DNA of 64,000 nt from an uncultured Tateyamaria sp. (GTDB lineage: Bacteria; Pseudomonadota; Alphaproteobacteria; Rhodobacterales; Rhodobacteraceae), in NCBI GenBank assembly GCA_947501275.1, contig CANMVD010000008.1, positions 1 through 64,000 on the forward strand, given 5' to 3'. The notes beneath the pieces were generated by a model. The model was not told where the DNA came from. It saw only the letters and a list, made by a program, of their open reading frames with translations, and made no database searches. The translations under genes and the position numbers were made by a program. Of this stretch, positions 36,381-44,562 are shown piece by piece (position 1 is the first letter of the stretch; each line of letters begins with the position of its first letter).

Positions 36381-37298
36381 TTACGTGCCTGTCACGTGCA
36401 CCGAAGCGCCATGCTCCGTGTTTGCATGGGCTTCAATCGAAGCCCAGATTGCAGTCATGACCTTACCCATTGGCTGATCCCGCCGCCGGATGGCGAATAT
36501 TTCGGTGTGCCTCGGCGGAAAGCCATCGACCGTGAGCGGGACCAATGCACCTGAAGCAAGTTCATCCTGCATCATGTGCTCCGGGATACCGCCCCAGCCA
36601 AGCCCGGATTTAATGATGGATTTCTTCGCTTCGAAATCTGAAACGGACCAGTGTTGTCCTCCTGAAATCACATCCCGGCTTTGATCGAAGCCTTTGCCAC
36701 CGGTTCCCGAAACAATCACCTGAGTGTATCCCTGCATCTCCCGCCGGGAATGAAGACCGGGGTTTTGCGCGGCAGGAAAGTCGGCGCTGGCAACCGGGCG
36801 AATTGTGATCGATCCAAAAGGCAGCGTTTCCACTTCGTCAACCGGGACGTCCTGCAGGCCCGCAAAAATCAGGTCGGCGCTGCCCTCCATCAGACGCGCC
36901 AGCGGACCGCCCATCATTTCGGACGCCACGTGAATATTTGTGCCCGGATAGTCCCGGTTGATTGATCCCAATAGGGTCAGGATCGGGTCCAGAGCCATGG
37001 TCGCAGTGATTGCAACCGAGATCATCGGTTCTTGTTCGCTGCGCAGCCCGGCTGCGACCGCTTTTAACCCACGCACCTGTTCAAGAACGCGCACGGTCTC
37101 TCGGTAGAACACTTCGCCTTCAGACGTCATGGAGGGGCGATAGGCGTCGCGTGACAATAGGGCAAATCCAAGCTCGTCCTCCAATTTTCGAATTTGGTGG
37201 CTGACGGCAGACTGCGCTTTGTTGAGGCGATCAGCGGCCGCGCGGAAAGTGCCGGTAGCAACAATGGCGTCCAGAGCGACAAGCTGGTCAAGAGTCAT
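36381..37298 (-). CDS. LysR-family regulator
   Basis: 305 aa. N-terminal HTH (QLVALDAIVATGTFRAAADRLNKAQSAVSHQIRKLEDELG) and a LysR substrate-binding domain. It is divergent from the 37406 operon and convergent with the flavodoxin gene. Both of those carry the same promoter motif, so this regulator probably acts on both. Ligand unknown. Confidence 0.87.
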   Translation of the reverse strand: MTLDQLVALDAIVATGTFRAAADRLNKAQSAVSHQIRKLEDELGFALLSRDAYRPSMTSEGEVFYRETVRVLEQVRGLKAVAAGLRSEQEPMISVAITATMALDPILTLLGSINRDYPGTNIHVASEMMGGPLARLMEGSADLIFAGLQDVPVDEVETLPFGSITIRPVASADFPAAQNPGLHSRREMQGYTQVIVSGTGGKGFDQSRDVISGGQHWSVSDFEAKKSIIKSGLGWGGIPEHMMQDELASGALVPLTVDGFPPRHTEIFAIRRRDQPMGKVMTAIWASIEAHANTEHGASVHVTGT

Positions 37299-37334
37299 CC
37301 GGGCCTCCTTGATCTATTGAATCGATCATGATGA

Positions 37335-37352
37335 TGAAAACTCAATATTATC
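37335..37352 (+). promoter_or_regulatory. Shared 18-base promoter motif, copy 2
   Basis: TGAAAACTCAATATTATC, differing from copy 1 at one base. TATTAT at 37346-37351 could be a -10 box for the operon from 37406. It lies between the divergent LysR gene and that operon. Confidence 0.6.
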
Positions 37353-37405
37353 GTTCGCTCCTCTGGATTGCTATCTGAAACCTGCAAACCCAAAGGAGCT
37401 TTTCT

Positions 37406-37585
37406 ATGAAACCCGCTTTTCCAATGGTCGCCGCCGTCTTTGCCCACCCCGCCTTTTTCAGTGGCATGGCGACAGGACGCACAGCCATTGCCCTTTCTGT
37501 TCTGACCCTTGCGGCGATGTACATTGATCGGCTGCCAGTCAGCACCGCAATGACAACGGCCCTTCCAGCTTCGGGGGTAATCTGA
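37406..37585 (+). CDS. Small hydrophobic protein
   Basis: 59 aa starting MKPAFPMVAAVFAHPAFFSG with one hydrophobic segment (about 27-41). AAAGGAG 8 bases before the ATG and one-base overlap with the next gene (TGATG) support it. It begins the operon with an NTF2-like protein, a tautomerase and a DMT permease. No family is recognised; it may be a leader-like or membrane peptide. Confidence 0.55.
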   Translation: MKPAFPMVAAVFAHPAFFSGMATGRTAIALSVLTLAAMYIDRLPVSTAMTTALPASGVI

Positions 37586-37965
37586 TGAGACCTGTCGACC
37601 ACGACGAGATTCAGGATCTCATGCTGCGTTACTTCGAAGGTCTATACCAGTCCGACAGCACGATGTTGCGCTCCGTGTTCCATGACGATTTGACCTACGT
37701 CAACGGAAGCGAAGGCACCTACGAGCATATGGATCTTGATGCCTACATGGCCCGGATTGATGGGCGCACACCGCCCGCGTCCAGAGGCGACCCGCGCGAT
37801 GACGTGATTGAGCGCATTACGCTCAAAGGGGACCGTATCGGGCTGGTGGAGGCGCGGATGACGATGCTCGGCCGCAACTATCAGGACCTTTTGACGCTGA
37901 TCCGTACGGACGACGGTTGGCGCGTCCTGACCAAGGTTTTCTCATTCGTCGAACGAAAGGACTAA
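37585..37965 (+). CDS. NTF2-like (putative lumazine-binding type) protein
   Basis: 126 aa. NTF2/SnoaL-like cone fold: IQDLMLRYFEGLYQSDSTMLRSVFHDDLTYVNG at the start and DLLTLIRTDDGWRVLTKVFSF at the end, in the style of the lumazine-binding-like PF12893 group. These proteins are small-molecule enzymes or binding proteins. It sits 4 bases before the tautomerase gene. Confidence 0.72.
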   Translation: MRPVDHDEIQDLMLRYFEGLYQSDSTMLRSVFHDDLTYVNGSEGTYEHMDLDAYMARIDGRTPPASRGDPRDDVIERITLKGDRIGLVEARMTMLGRNYQDLLTLIRTDDGWRVLTKVFSFVERKD

Positions 37966-37969
37966 GACG

Positions 37970-38191
37970 ATGCCATATGTGAACATCAAAGTTACCCAAG
38001 AGGGTGGACCAAACGGCACAGGGCCATCAGACGCTGAAAAGGCGCAGCTGGTGGCAGGTGTAACCGAACTTCTCTCGCACGTGCTTGGCAAAAGCCCGGC
38101 AACAACCTTTGTCGTCATCGACGAGGTGCCCTTGGAAAACTGGGGGATGAGCGGCAAGCAAGTCAGCCAAATCCGCGCTGCTGGCACCTGA
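37970..38191 (+). CDS. 4-oxalocrotonate tautomerase-like protein
   Basis: 73 aa starting MPYVNIKVTQEGG. After removal of Met, Pro1 would be the catalytic base of the tautomerase superfamily. EKAQLVAGVTELLSHVLGKSPATTFVVIDEV is the family core. Acts on enol/keto substrates; the true substrate is unknown. Same operon as the NTF2 protein. Confidence 0.82.
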   Translation: MPYVNIKVTQEGGPNGTGPSDAEKAQLVAGVTELLSHVLGKSPATTFVVIDEVPLENWGMSGKQVSQIRAAGT

Positions 38192-38261
38192 GCCTAGTCC
38201 TTCATCCATTCCGCGAAAAGACTGACATGCCCTTGGGCATGTCCCGCCCGAGGAGCGATCA

Positions 38262-39293
38262 ATGGCCCACCCCAAAGCCCCCAACCTCAAAAACGATCGC
38301 CCAGTGGAATTGCGAGGGGTCTTGCGGCTGAAAGGTTATGGCTGGATGTCCATGGCCATTTTTGTCTGGGCAAGCTGGTTGGTCCTGACATCTTCGGGCG
38401 GGGTAACGGATCTCTCGTCCGTCGATCTTGCTGGATTTCGCGCACTTGTGCCTGCGATTGTCCTTACCCCTATGCTTTGGCGTCAACGTCAACTGGTCGC
38501 ACGGATGGGTCTTGGAAAGTGTCTGCTTTTGTCCGCCTATGGTGCCCCATTCACACTCTGTGTTGGCTACGGGCTGGGCCACGCACCGGTTGCACACGCG
38601 GGCGCGATGGTGCCTAGCCTGATGCCCGTCTGTGTGGCGGCCATCGGATTTTTGGTGCTGGGTCAGCGCGTTTCAGCGCCGCAGTTCTTGTCTGGCGCTC
38701 TCATCGTTGCGGGTGCTTCGGCAATCGCCTTCCGACCGGCCGAGCTGTGGGGCTGGGATGAGATCTGGGTCGGGCATGTGCTTTTTCTGGCCGGTGCGCT
38801 TCTATGGGCCTGCTTTACGCTGACAGTGCGACATCACAACATTGATCCCTTTCTGGCGACGGCGATTGTAGGTGCGGTATCGACCCTCGGCCTTGCGCCG
38901 ATATGGGTGCTGTCTGGAGTGTCGTCGCTGGGAACAGCAAGTGCACCTGACATCGTGTTTCAGTTGATATTCCAGGGCGTTGTCACTGGCCTGATCTCGC
39001 TTTACGCATTTGGTCGGGCGTTGCAATTGCTGGGTGCTGTTGCAGCACGGATGTCTGCTTTGACACCCGTTGTTGCAACCGTTTTTGCTATCCCAATCCT
39101 GTCTCAGATGCCGGACATCTACGAAGTTGCGGCATTGAGCTTTGTCGTAGGTGGTTTGTTGGTGGCATCGATGCCATCACACACCGCCCAACCTGCGCGC
39201 ACGCGGGCGATCCGGCGTCAAGAAGTCACTGTGAATACCTCAACAACGTCCCGCACGACGTCGCAGGTCGATCATTCGCGCGTGCACTTTTGA
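38262..39293 (+). CDS. EamA/DMT-family permease
   Basis: 343 aa with ten membrane segments in two EamA halves (from WMSMAIFVWASWLVLTSSGG on, second half from HVLFLAGALLWACFTLTV). A polar N-terminal tail of 25 residues and a Ser/Thr/Arg-rich C-terminal tail are odd but in frame. AGGAG precedes the ATG. It ends the operon of small enzymes, so export of their product is possible. Confidence 0.82.
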   Translation: MAHPKAPNLKNDRPVELRGVLRLKGYGWMSMAIFVWASWLVLTSSGGVTDLSSVDLAGFRALVPAIVLTPMLWRQRQLVARMGLGKCLLLSAYGAPFTLCVGYGLGHAPVAHAGAMVPSLMPVCVAAIGFLVLGQRVSAPQFLSGALIVAGASAIAFRPAELWGWDEIWVGHVLFLAGALLWACFTLTVRHHNIDPFLATAIVGAVSTLGLAPIWVLSGVSSLGTASAPDIVFQLIFQGVVTGLISLYAFGRALQLLGAVAARMSALTPVVATVFAIPILSQMPDIYEVAALSFVVGGLLVASMPSHTAQPARTRAIRRQEVTVNTSTTSRTTSQVDHSRVHF

Positions 39294-39313
39294 ACTGCTA
39301 AGGATTTCACACG

Positions 39314-39715
39314 GTGCAAGTTGAACCGATTGCTCATGCGTTCAGACGCGAGGGCCGCCTTGTTCTGGTGGTATGCCTGTCCGACGTGGCTGCGTTGCGC
39401 CTAACCGGGACACCCATACTGCGGCGCAACTTGGAAACGGCATCATGCGCGACCATGGCTTTGGCACCCCGATTGACGAAGGTCCTTTGGTCGGGAACGA
39501 CATGGCCATTCTGCAAAAAACGTGAGCCTAAGCTGCACAGACAAGTTGGGCGGTAACCGCCATCCGACAGTGTCTTCGGGCGTCACGATCGGCGCTGGTG
39601 CGATCATCATCGGCAAGATCACGCCTTGAGCTTTAGGCAAGGTCGCAGCAGGCAGTGTTGTGCTAAGGGACGTATTAGCCCGTAGCACCGTTGCCCGTAC
39701 GCCCGAGCATATAGT
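39314..39715 (+). pseudogene. cysE: Serine O-acetyltransferase remnant
   Basis: Pieces of CysE occur in order: VEPIAHAFRREGR (like RIAHALWRQGR), then HP...AAQLGNGIMRDHGFGTPID with EGPLVGNDMAILQ (like HPAARIG-GIMLDHGTG and IGENVSILQ), then NVSLS and HPTVSSGVTIGAGAIIIGKI (left-handed helix repeats), and AAGSVVLRDV. They lie in different frames with at least three shifts and a stop after KIT, so the gene is dead. Real CysE has 260-280 residues. Confidence 0.75.
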
Positions 39716-40473
39716 ACACCTACATCACGTAACGATGCTGTCGCAGCCACGCGGAGTCATTGTTCCTTGCCGACATAGCCCAAGGTAGCGAACGGCACTT
39801 ACCTCTATAACCCGTCAGCTCCGAATTAGAAACGCACATCAAATAGCCGCGCGGGAGAAGGGGGTATCGAAGTAGCTGAAACGGGTCGCCCTTGATTGCT
39901 GACACTGATGCATTTTTCTCGATACTGTTGGATGACGAGTTCCAAATGCGCGACAGGCTATCGGCCAACCTACAAAGGGTGCGACTCAATGGCAGAATTG
40001 TTCCGTGGGCTCTGAGGTCGGGCATGTCCCTGCTTTGCGAGTGTAGCGAGTGGCAGGTATGCGGGTTGAGGCCGCAGCATCTCAAGTAGGCGGTGAACGT
40101 CTTCCACGTGCCGCCTATCAAGGAGCTCAAAACTCAGAGTTTCAATGGTTTGCACGATGGCCAATGCATCTTCAAGCTCGACGCCGAGACACAAGACTGT
40201 GCAATCAATCTTGGTGTGACCAAGTTGAAGAGGGCGAGGTCGCAATGGTTCTCGGCCCGTGCAGGTCGAACTCGGATCGCCAAGACGTGCTGCGGACCCA
40301 CACACTCCAGACCAAGTTGCCCAGTTTCCTAGCTGTATTTGTGCAAGCTGGGAACATGTGCGGTTACTGTGCAAGAACCTCAATGTTGAAACGGTTTTCC
40401 CCAAAGTGGCCGTTTGTTCACTTTAGTCGAGACTCAGCTTTGCAGAAGCCCTACGGTCTTCATCTGAAGTGAT
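39716..40473. other. Gene-poor stretch
   Basis: About 750 bases with no recognisable protein in any frame. Longer open frames exist on the minus strand but have no domain, no clear ribosome-binding site and odd composition (many Arg, Cys, Ser, His). It may be further decayed coding DNA. Confidence 0.5.
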
Positions 40474-40950
40474 GTGATCGTGCGTCGATCAAGATGTGTT
40501 CATGCATCGCTCATTTCCCCAGGGAGCCAAATCATCACAAATCTTATCCAGATCGTTTATGTGTCACAGCCGTTTGGGTTCGATGAGCCGACGCTGGCGG
40601 GCATTTTGCTCGATGCCAGACGCTGCAATGTGCGGGATGACGTGACCGGCGCGTTGGTTTGCCGACATGATATTTACCTTCAACTACTGGAAGGCCCGGA
40701 AGACGCAGTACGCGCAGCTTATGAACGAATTCGTCACGATGATCGTCATGCTGGCGTCAAGGAACTCCTGAATCGCAAGATACAAACCCGATTGTTTGCA
40801 AGTTGGGCGATGCTTCATGATCCTGCGAAGACTTGGATTTGGACGGAAGAAGAAATCGCAGACGCGGCACTTGATCGCGCAGAACCAGCAGAAATCATAA
40901 AAGTTTTCAACGACCTATCGGATCGATCCGCAAAACCGGCTGTGCATTGA
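40474..40950 (+). CDS. BLUF-domain blue-light sensor
   Basis: BLUF domain: IVYVSQPF with Tyr29, NVRDDVTGAL with Asn52 and IYLQLLEG with Gln70 (numbers from GTG 40474) match the flavin-binding Tyr, Asn and Gln; FASWAML matches the conserved Trp/Met loop. It is a short single-domain BLUF protein with a C-terminal helix, about 140 residues. The only ordinary start in frame is GTG 40474, far upstream; AGGGAG at 40521-40526 is followed by ATC ATC ACA, as though an ATG at 40531 had become ATC. The gene is intact otherwise. Confidence 0.8.
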   Translation: MIVRRSRCVHASLISPGSQIITNLIQIVYVSQPFGFDEPTLAGILLDARRCNVRDDVTGALVCRHDIYLQLLEGPEDAVRAAYERIRHDDRHAGVKELLNRKIQTRLFASWAMLHDPAKTWIWTEEEIADAALDRAEPAEIIKVFNDLSDRSAKPAVH

Positions 40951-41008
40951 TGCAAACCCTTCTCGCATCGACGCGTACGCGAACCACGATTTGTAAACGG
41001 TGGGCGGA

Positions 41009-41560
41009 ATGATGACAGTGCACTCAGTGCCCGATGCGTTTTCCATAGGGGAATGTGATCACATTGTTGCGGCAATTGCCAACATGCCCACCGATGACGC
41101 GCTGCTTATAGGCCGCAATCGGGATCACAATCTGCGTCATGCGGAACTCGTTTGGATGGACGATGTCGGAGACCTGAGCTGGGTGATGACCCGGTTGATT
41201 GAGCTTGTCAGTCATTCCAACAAGCACAGCTTTGATTTCGATGTACGTGAATTTGCGGAGAGCCCGCAATTTGCCATTTATGATGCGGCCAAGGCGGGCC
41301 ATTTTGCGTGGCACTCAGACATTGGTCATGGTCCTGCTGCCGGAAAAAGGAAGCTTACGCTTGTGCTTCAATTGAGCAATCCAGATACCTACGACGGGGG
41401 TGACTTGGAAATCAGGCCAAGTACCCAAATCCTGTTGGCCAATCGGGCGCAGGGATCGGTAAGTGTGTTTCCAAGCTTTGCACTGCATCAAGTAACACCG
41501 ATTGAGCGGGGCATTCGGCGTTCGCTGACCGTCTGGGCGCATGGCCCTGCGTTTCGCTGA
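41009..41560 (+). CDS. 2-oxoglutarate/Fe(II) oxygenase (P4Hc-like)
   Basis: 183 aa from ATG 41009 (or the next codon). The iron ligands are visible as WHSDIGHG (HxD) and SFALHQVTPI, with RRSLTVW supplying the 2-oxoglutarate arginine. Sandwiched between is LTLVLQLSNPDTYDGGDLEI, typical of prolyl 4-hydroxylase-type enzymes. Substrate unknown. It follows the BLUF gene by 58 bases on the same strand and may be read with it. Confidence 0.82.
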   Translation: MMTVHSVPDAFSIGECDHIVAAIANMPTDDALLIGRNRDHNLRHAELVWMDDVGDLSWVMTRLIELVSHSNKHSFDFDVREFAESPQFAIYDAAKAGHFAWHSDIGHGPAAGKRKLTLVLQLSNPDTYDGGDLEIRPSTQILLANRAQGSVSVFPSFALHQVTPIERGIRRSLTVWAHGPAFR

Positions 41561-42130
41561 AGGCGGCTCGGAACGGCCAAAGTGATCGATAGCGGCGAAA
41601 ATTTCTGGCCAGTATCCAATCTGAAGAGGAACATCTGCACTCCAACTTCGCTGATATCTGGGTCTATTGTCAGCGCGGGGTTATCATCTGCCGGGTCAGC
41701 CATGAACACACAAGATCGGCAGTCCGTTCGCGCTCCTCATTTCACACCAATCGGCGATGTCGGCAAAAAGCTCAGTCTAGCTAGCATTGCAAATTGGGCG
41801 CCAGGCGACTACATACAAGACACAAAGTTGTGGTCTTCTTCGGCTGAGGCGCATCGCCTGCCAGAGCTAACTGCAATTTTCTACCATTAAAATTCGATTG
41901 TCGTATGCCGTAAAAGGAATCCGACGCTTGGCAAGGTTGGCGTTGTTATCACGCACGACCGTATCGCCCATGCGTTATGTTGTTCCGCCTTGGCAGCCGG
42001 ACGGACCAGCGATTTGCGCCCGGGCGTAGATTGCACGCTGTCGATCAAACGACCTCGGAACCGCTCTGACAAAATGTTTTGTCAGCGCAAAAACAGTGTG
42101 GCGGCGCTTTCTCCGTCAAAGGATTTTTAA
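41561..42130. other. Gene-poor stretch
   Basis: 570 bases without a convincing gene. Short open frames on both strands lack domains. No repeat or RNA gene is seen. Confidence 0.5.
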
Positions 42131-42484
42131 ATGACTTTTCCTGAATGGACCAAACCCGGCCTTTATGGTGCTTTGGCTGGCGCAATTGCTGTTTCTATCA
42201 TCGGATTCACTTGGGGTGGCTGGATGACCGGCGACAGCGCCAAAACCATGGCAAAGGAGACGGCATCACAAGAGGTAACGTTAGCCATGGTTCCGGTGTG
42301 TCTCAATCTGTCTGCGTCTGATCCGACGCGCACAGAGAAACTTGCAAACCTTCAGGACCTCTCTGGCTTTGGCCGCCGCAATGCAATGATGGAAACGGGC
42401 TGGGCGACCCGCCCCGGTGCAGATGCGCCGGACCGTGACCTCGCGGATGCTTGCTTAGCGGGGCTCGAGTTGGATGGATCATAG
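42131..42484 (+). CDS. Membrane-anchored hypothetical protein
   Basis: 117 aa. One N-terminal membrane helix (PGLYGALAGAIAVSIIGFTWGGW) followed by a soluble part with VTLAMVPVCLNLSASDPTR and two further cysteine-free or single-Cys stretches. Small proteins with this layout are common in roseobacters but unnamed. It overlaps the cysteine-repeat gene by 11 bases. Confidence 0.65.
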   Translation: MTFPEWTKPGLYGALAGAIAVSIIGFTWGGWMTGDSAKTMAKETASQEVTLAMVPVCLNLSASDPTRTEKLANLQDLSGFGRRNAMMETGWATRPGADAPDRDLADACLAGLELDGS

Positions 42485-43301
42485 TTTAAAAGCTACGCAG
42501 CAATCGCCAACTACAGTTGACGAGACACCTATGTCGGCGGACGCTCGAATACTCTGGGTCGTTTTGATAGGACCCATCTTTGCCCTGCTTCTCCTTGCAA
42601 TGCCCGCCATTTCCCAAACCATGCCGGAAAATGCCAGCGCAAGAAGTTATGGCGACGGGTGGGAATGCAACATCGGCTATCGCGTGATCGACGAGACCTG
42701 CGCAGCCATTGTGGTTCCGCAAAACGCCTATGAAACGAAACGCACTTATGGACCCGGATGGGAATGTCATCACGGCTTTCACAGGGCTGATGAAACGGAC
42801 TGTGTTGCAGTAGTTGTCCCCGATGGAGGGTTTTTGGACCCCTCTGGCGAACGTTGGCACTGCTTGCGGGGATATTTCAAAGTCGACGATACGTGCCAGG
42901 AGATCGTCGTACCTGCAAATGGCTATCTGGTGGATGCGACCTATGGATCCGCGTGGGAATGTGGACGCGGGTTTGAGAAAATCGAAATGAATTGCTCCGC
43001 AATTGTGGTTCCGGCCAACGGATATCTGAACGGGTCTCATTACGGTCGACCCTGGTCATGCGAACGTGGGTTTTTTGAACAGGATGGTCTGTGCGAGGCC
43101 GTCGTTATTCCGGAATTCGCGTATTTTGACGATGCATCCTACGGGGTGGGATGGAAGTGTCAGCGGGGATATGAAGTTTCCGATAAAGGCTGCCAGGCAA
43201 TCGACATTCCAGCGAATGCCCATCTCGACAGATCTGGCAACCGATGGGAATGCAACCGGAACTTCCAGAAATCCAAGGGGCAGTGCGTTCTCAGGAATTA
43301 A
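42474..43301 (+). CDS. Exported cysteine-repeat protein
   Basis: 275 aa. An N-terminal membrane segment (ILWVVLIGPIFALLLLAMP) acts as signal or anchor and ends near ISQTMP. Residues about 58-275 are six full and one partial tandem repeats of 32-34 residues, each of the form W-x-C-x2-G-(Y/F)-x6-C-x-x-(I/V)-V-(V/I)-P-x-(N/G). Each full repeat has two cysteines, so a string of disulfide-closed units outside the cytoplasm is likely. No known family is recognised. The start at 42474 overlaps the previous gene; an internal ATG at 42531 is an alternative. Confidence 0.75.
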   Translation: MDHSLKATQQSPTTVDETPMSADARILWVVLIGPIFALLLLAMPAISQTMPENASARSYGDGWECNIGYRVIDETCAAIVVPQNAYETKRTYGPGWECHHGFHRADETDCVAVVVPDGGFLDPSGERWHCLRGYFKVDDTCQEIVVPANGYLVDATYGSAWECGRGFEKIEMNCSAIVVPANGYLNGSHYGRPWSCERGFFEQDGLCEAVVIPEFAYFDDASYGVGWKCQRGYEVSDKGCQAIDIPANAHLDRSGNRWECNRNFQKSKGQCVLRN

Positions 43302-43371
43302 GGGCCGCATACCGCGACACCCACTTCAATACTTCGCCGAGCAACAGTCTCGCCGCCAAAAGGAAAACAAG

Positions 43372-44562
43372 ATGAAATCCGAAATCCAAATGGCAAGTAC
43401 CATTCGCCGTCCCGCAAGTGGCGCTCAAGCGCCTCCCATGATCCATGACACAACAGTGCATTCATCCTTGCTCACTCAGATCCCGACAGCAGTTATCTAC
43501 TGTGAAGGTAACTTTGCCAAAATTGACGGCAAGACAGCCAACGGCCTTGTGCGTCATTCCGAGGCTTACCGGGTGGTCTCAGTTATCGACAGCACGCAAA
43601 GCGGTGAGAACAGTGGGCAGGTTCTTGATGATGTGGTCAACAATATACCAATCCTCGACAGTCTGGACGCAGTCGCCGCCCATGCGAGCACTCTGCCTGA
43701 TACTTTCATCTATGGCATGGCGCCCTCGACTGGGCGGCTTTCGCCCACAGATCGTGGTGTCGTACTGGACGCAATCGCGCGCGGTATGAACATCGTCAGC
43801 GGCCTTCATGAATTTCTGAGCGACGATATCGAAATTGCCCAAGCCGCAACCGAACAAAGGGTCTCTGTCCGGGATATCCGCAAACCCAAACTTAGCAAAG
43901 ACATGCGCTTGTTCGACGGCAGCGTCGCAAAAGTCGCTGCGCTGCGCATTGCTGTTCTTGGAACCGATTGTGCCATCGGCAAGCGGACGACTGCGACGGT
44001 CTTGGCGCGTGCGCTGAATGCAAAAGGCATCAAGACCGTACTGGTTGGAACAGGCCAGACAGGTTTGATGCAGGGGGCAAAATATGGCGTGGCTATGGAT
44101 GCCGTTCCGCCCCAATTCTGCTGCGGTGAACTTGAAGGTGCGATTGTTGCGGCCTCGGAGGCAGAGCAACCCGATGTTATTCTAATTGAAGGCCAAGGTG
44201 CATTGAGCCATCCGGCTTTCTGCACATCTGCCTTTATTCTGCGTGGCAGCCAACCGGACGCCGTCATCCTTCAGCACGCACCAAAACGCGCCCATCGCTG
44301 CGATTTTCCCAACATGCCTATGCCCACGCCAGCAAACGAGATTGCTTTGATCGAGGCGTTTTCCGATACCAAGGTCATCGGCATCACGCTCAATCACGAG
44401 GGTATGTCAGAAGCTGAGGTCTCAGATACGATCACAGCCCAAAGCGAACAACTTGCATTGCCCGTCACTGACGCGCTGAGCAGACCGGCGGCTCATTTGC
44501 TGGCGATGGTTGTTGCTGCCTATCCCGGCCTGCAACAGGGAATACCCAAGGTCGCGGTTTGA
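43372..44562 (+). CDS. DUF1611 (DgcN-like) protein
   Basis: 396 aa from ATG 43372 (AAGGAAAACAAG upstream); the longer frame upstream overlaps the repeat gene. It has a DUF1611 N-terminal Rossmann-like domain and a C-terminal P-loop-like domain with LGTDCAIGKRTTATVLARAL near 195-214 and LIEGQGALSHPAF. DgcN proteins are linked to D-glutamate N-acetylation and catabolism. Here the partner is a PLP racemase, read with it by a TTGA overlap. Confidence 0.82.
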   Translation: MKSEIQMASTIRRPASGAQAPPMIHDTTVHSSLLTQIPTAVIYCEGNFAKIDGKTANGLVRHSEAYRVVSVIDSTQSGENSGQVLDDVVNNIPILDSLDAVAAHASTLPDTFIYGMAPSTGRLSPTDRGVVLDAIARGMNIVSGLHEFLSDDIEIAQAATEQRVSVRDIRKPKLSKDMRLFDGSVAKVAALRIAVLGTDCAIGKRTTATVLARALNAKGIKTVLVGTGQTGLMQGAKYGVAMDAVPPQFCCGELEGAIVAASEAEQPDVILIEGQGALSHPAFCTSAFILRGSQPDAVILQHAPKRAHRCDFPNMPMPTPANEIALIEAFSDTKVIGITLNHEGMSEAEVSDTITAQSEQLALPVTDALSRPAAHLLAMVVAAYPGLQQGIPKVAV

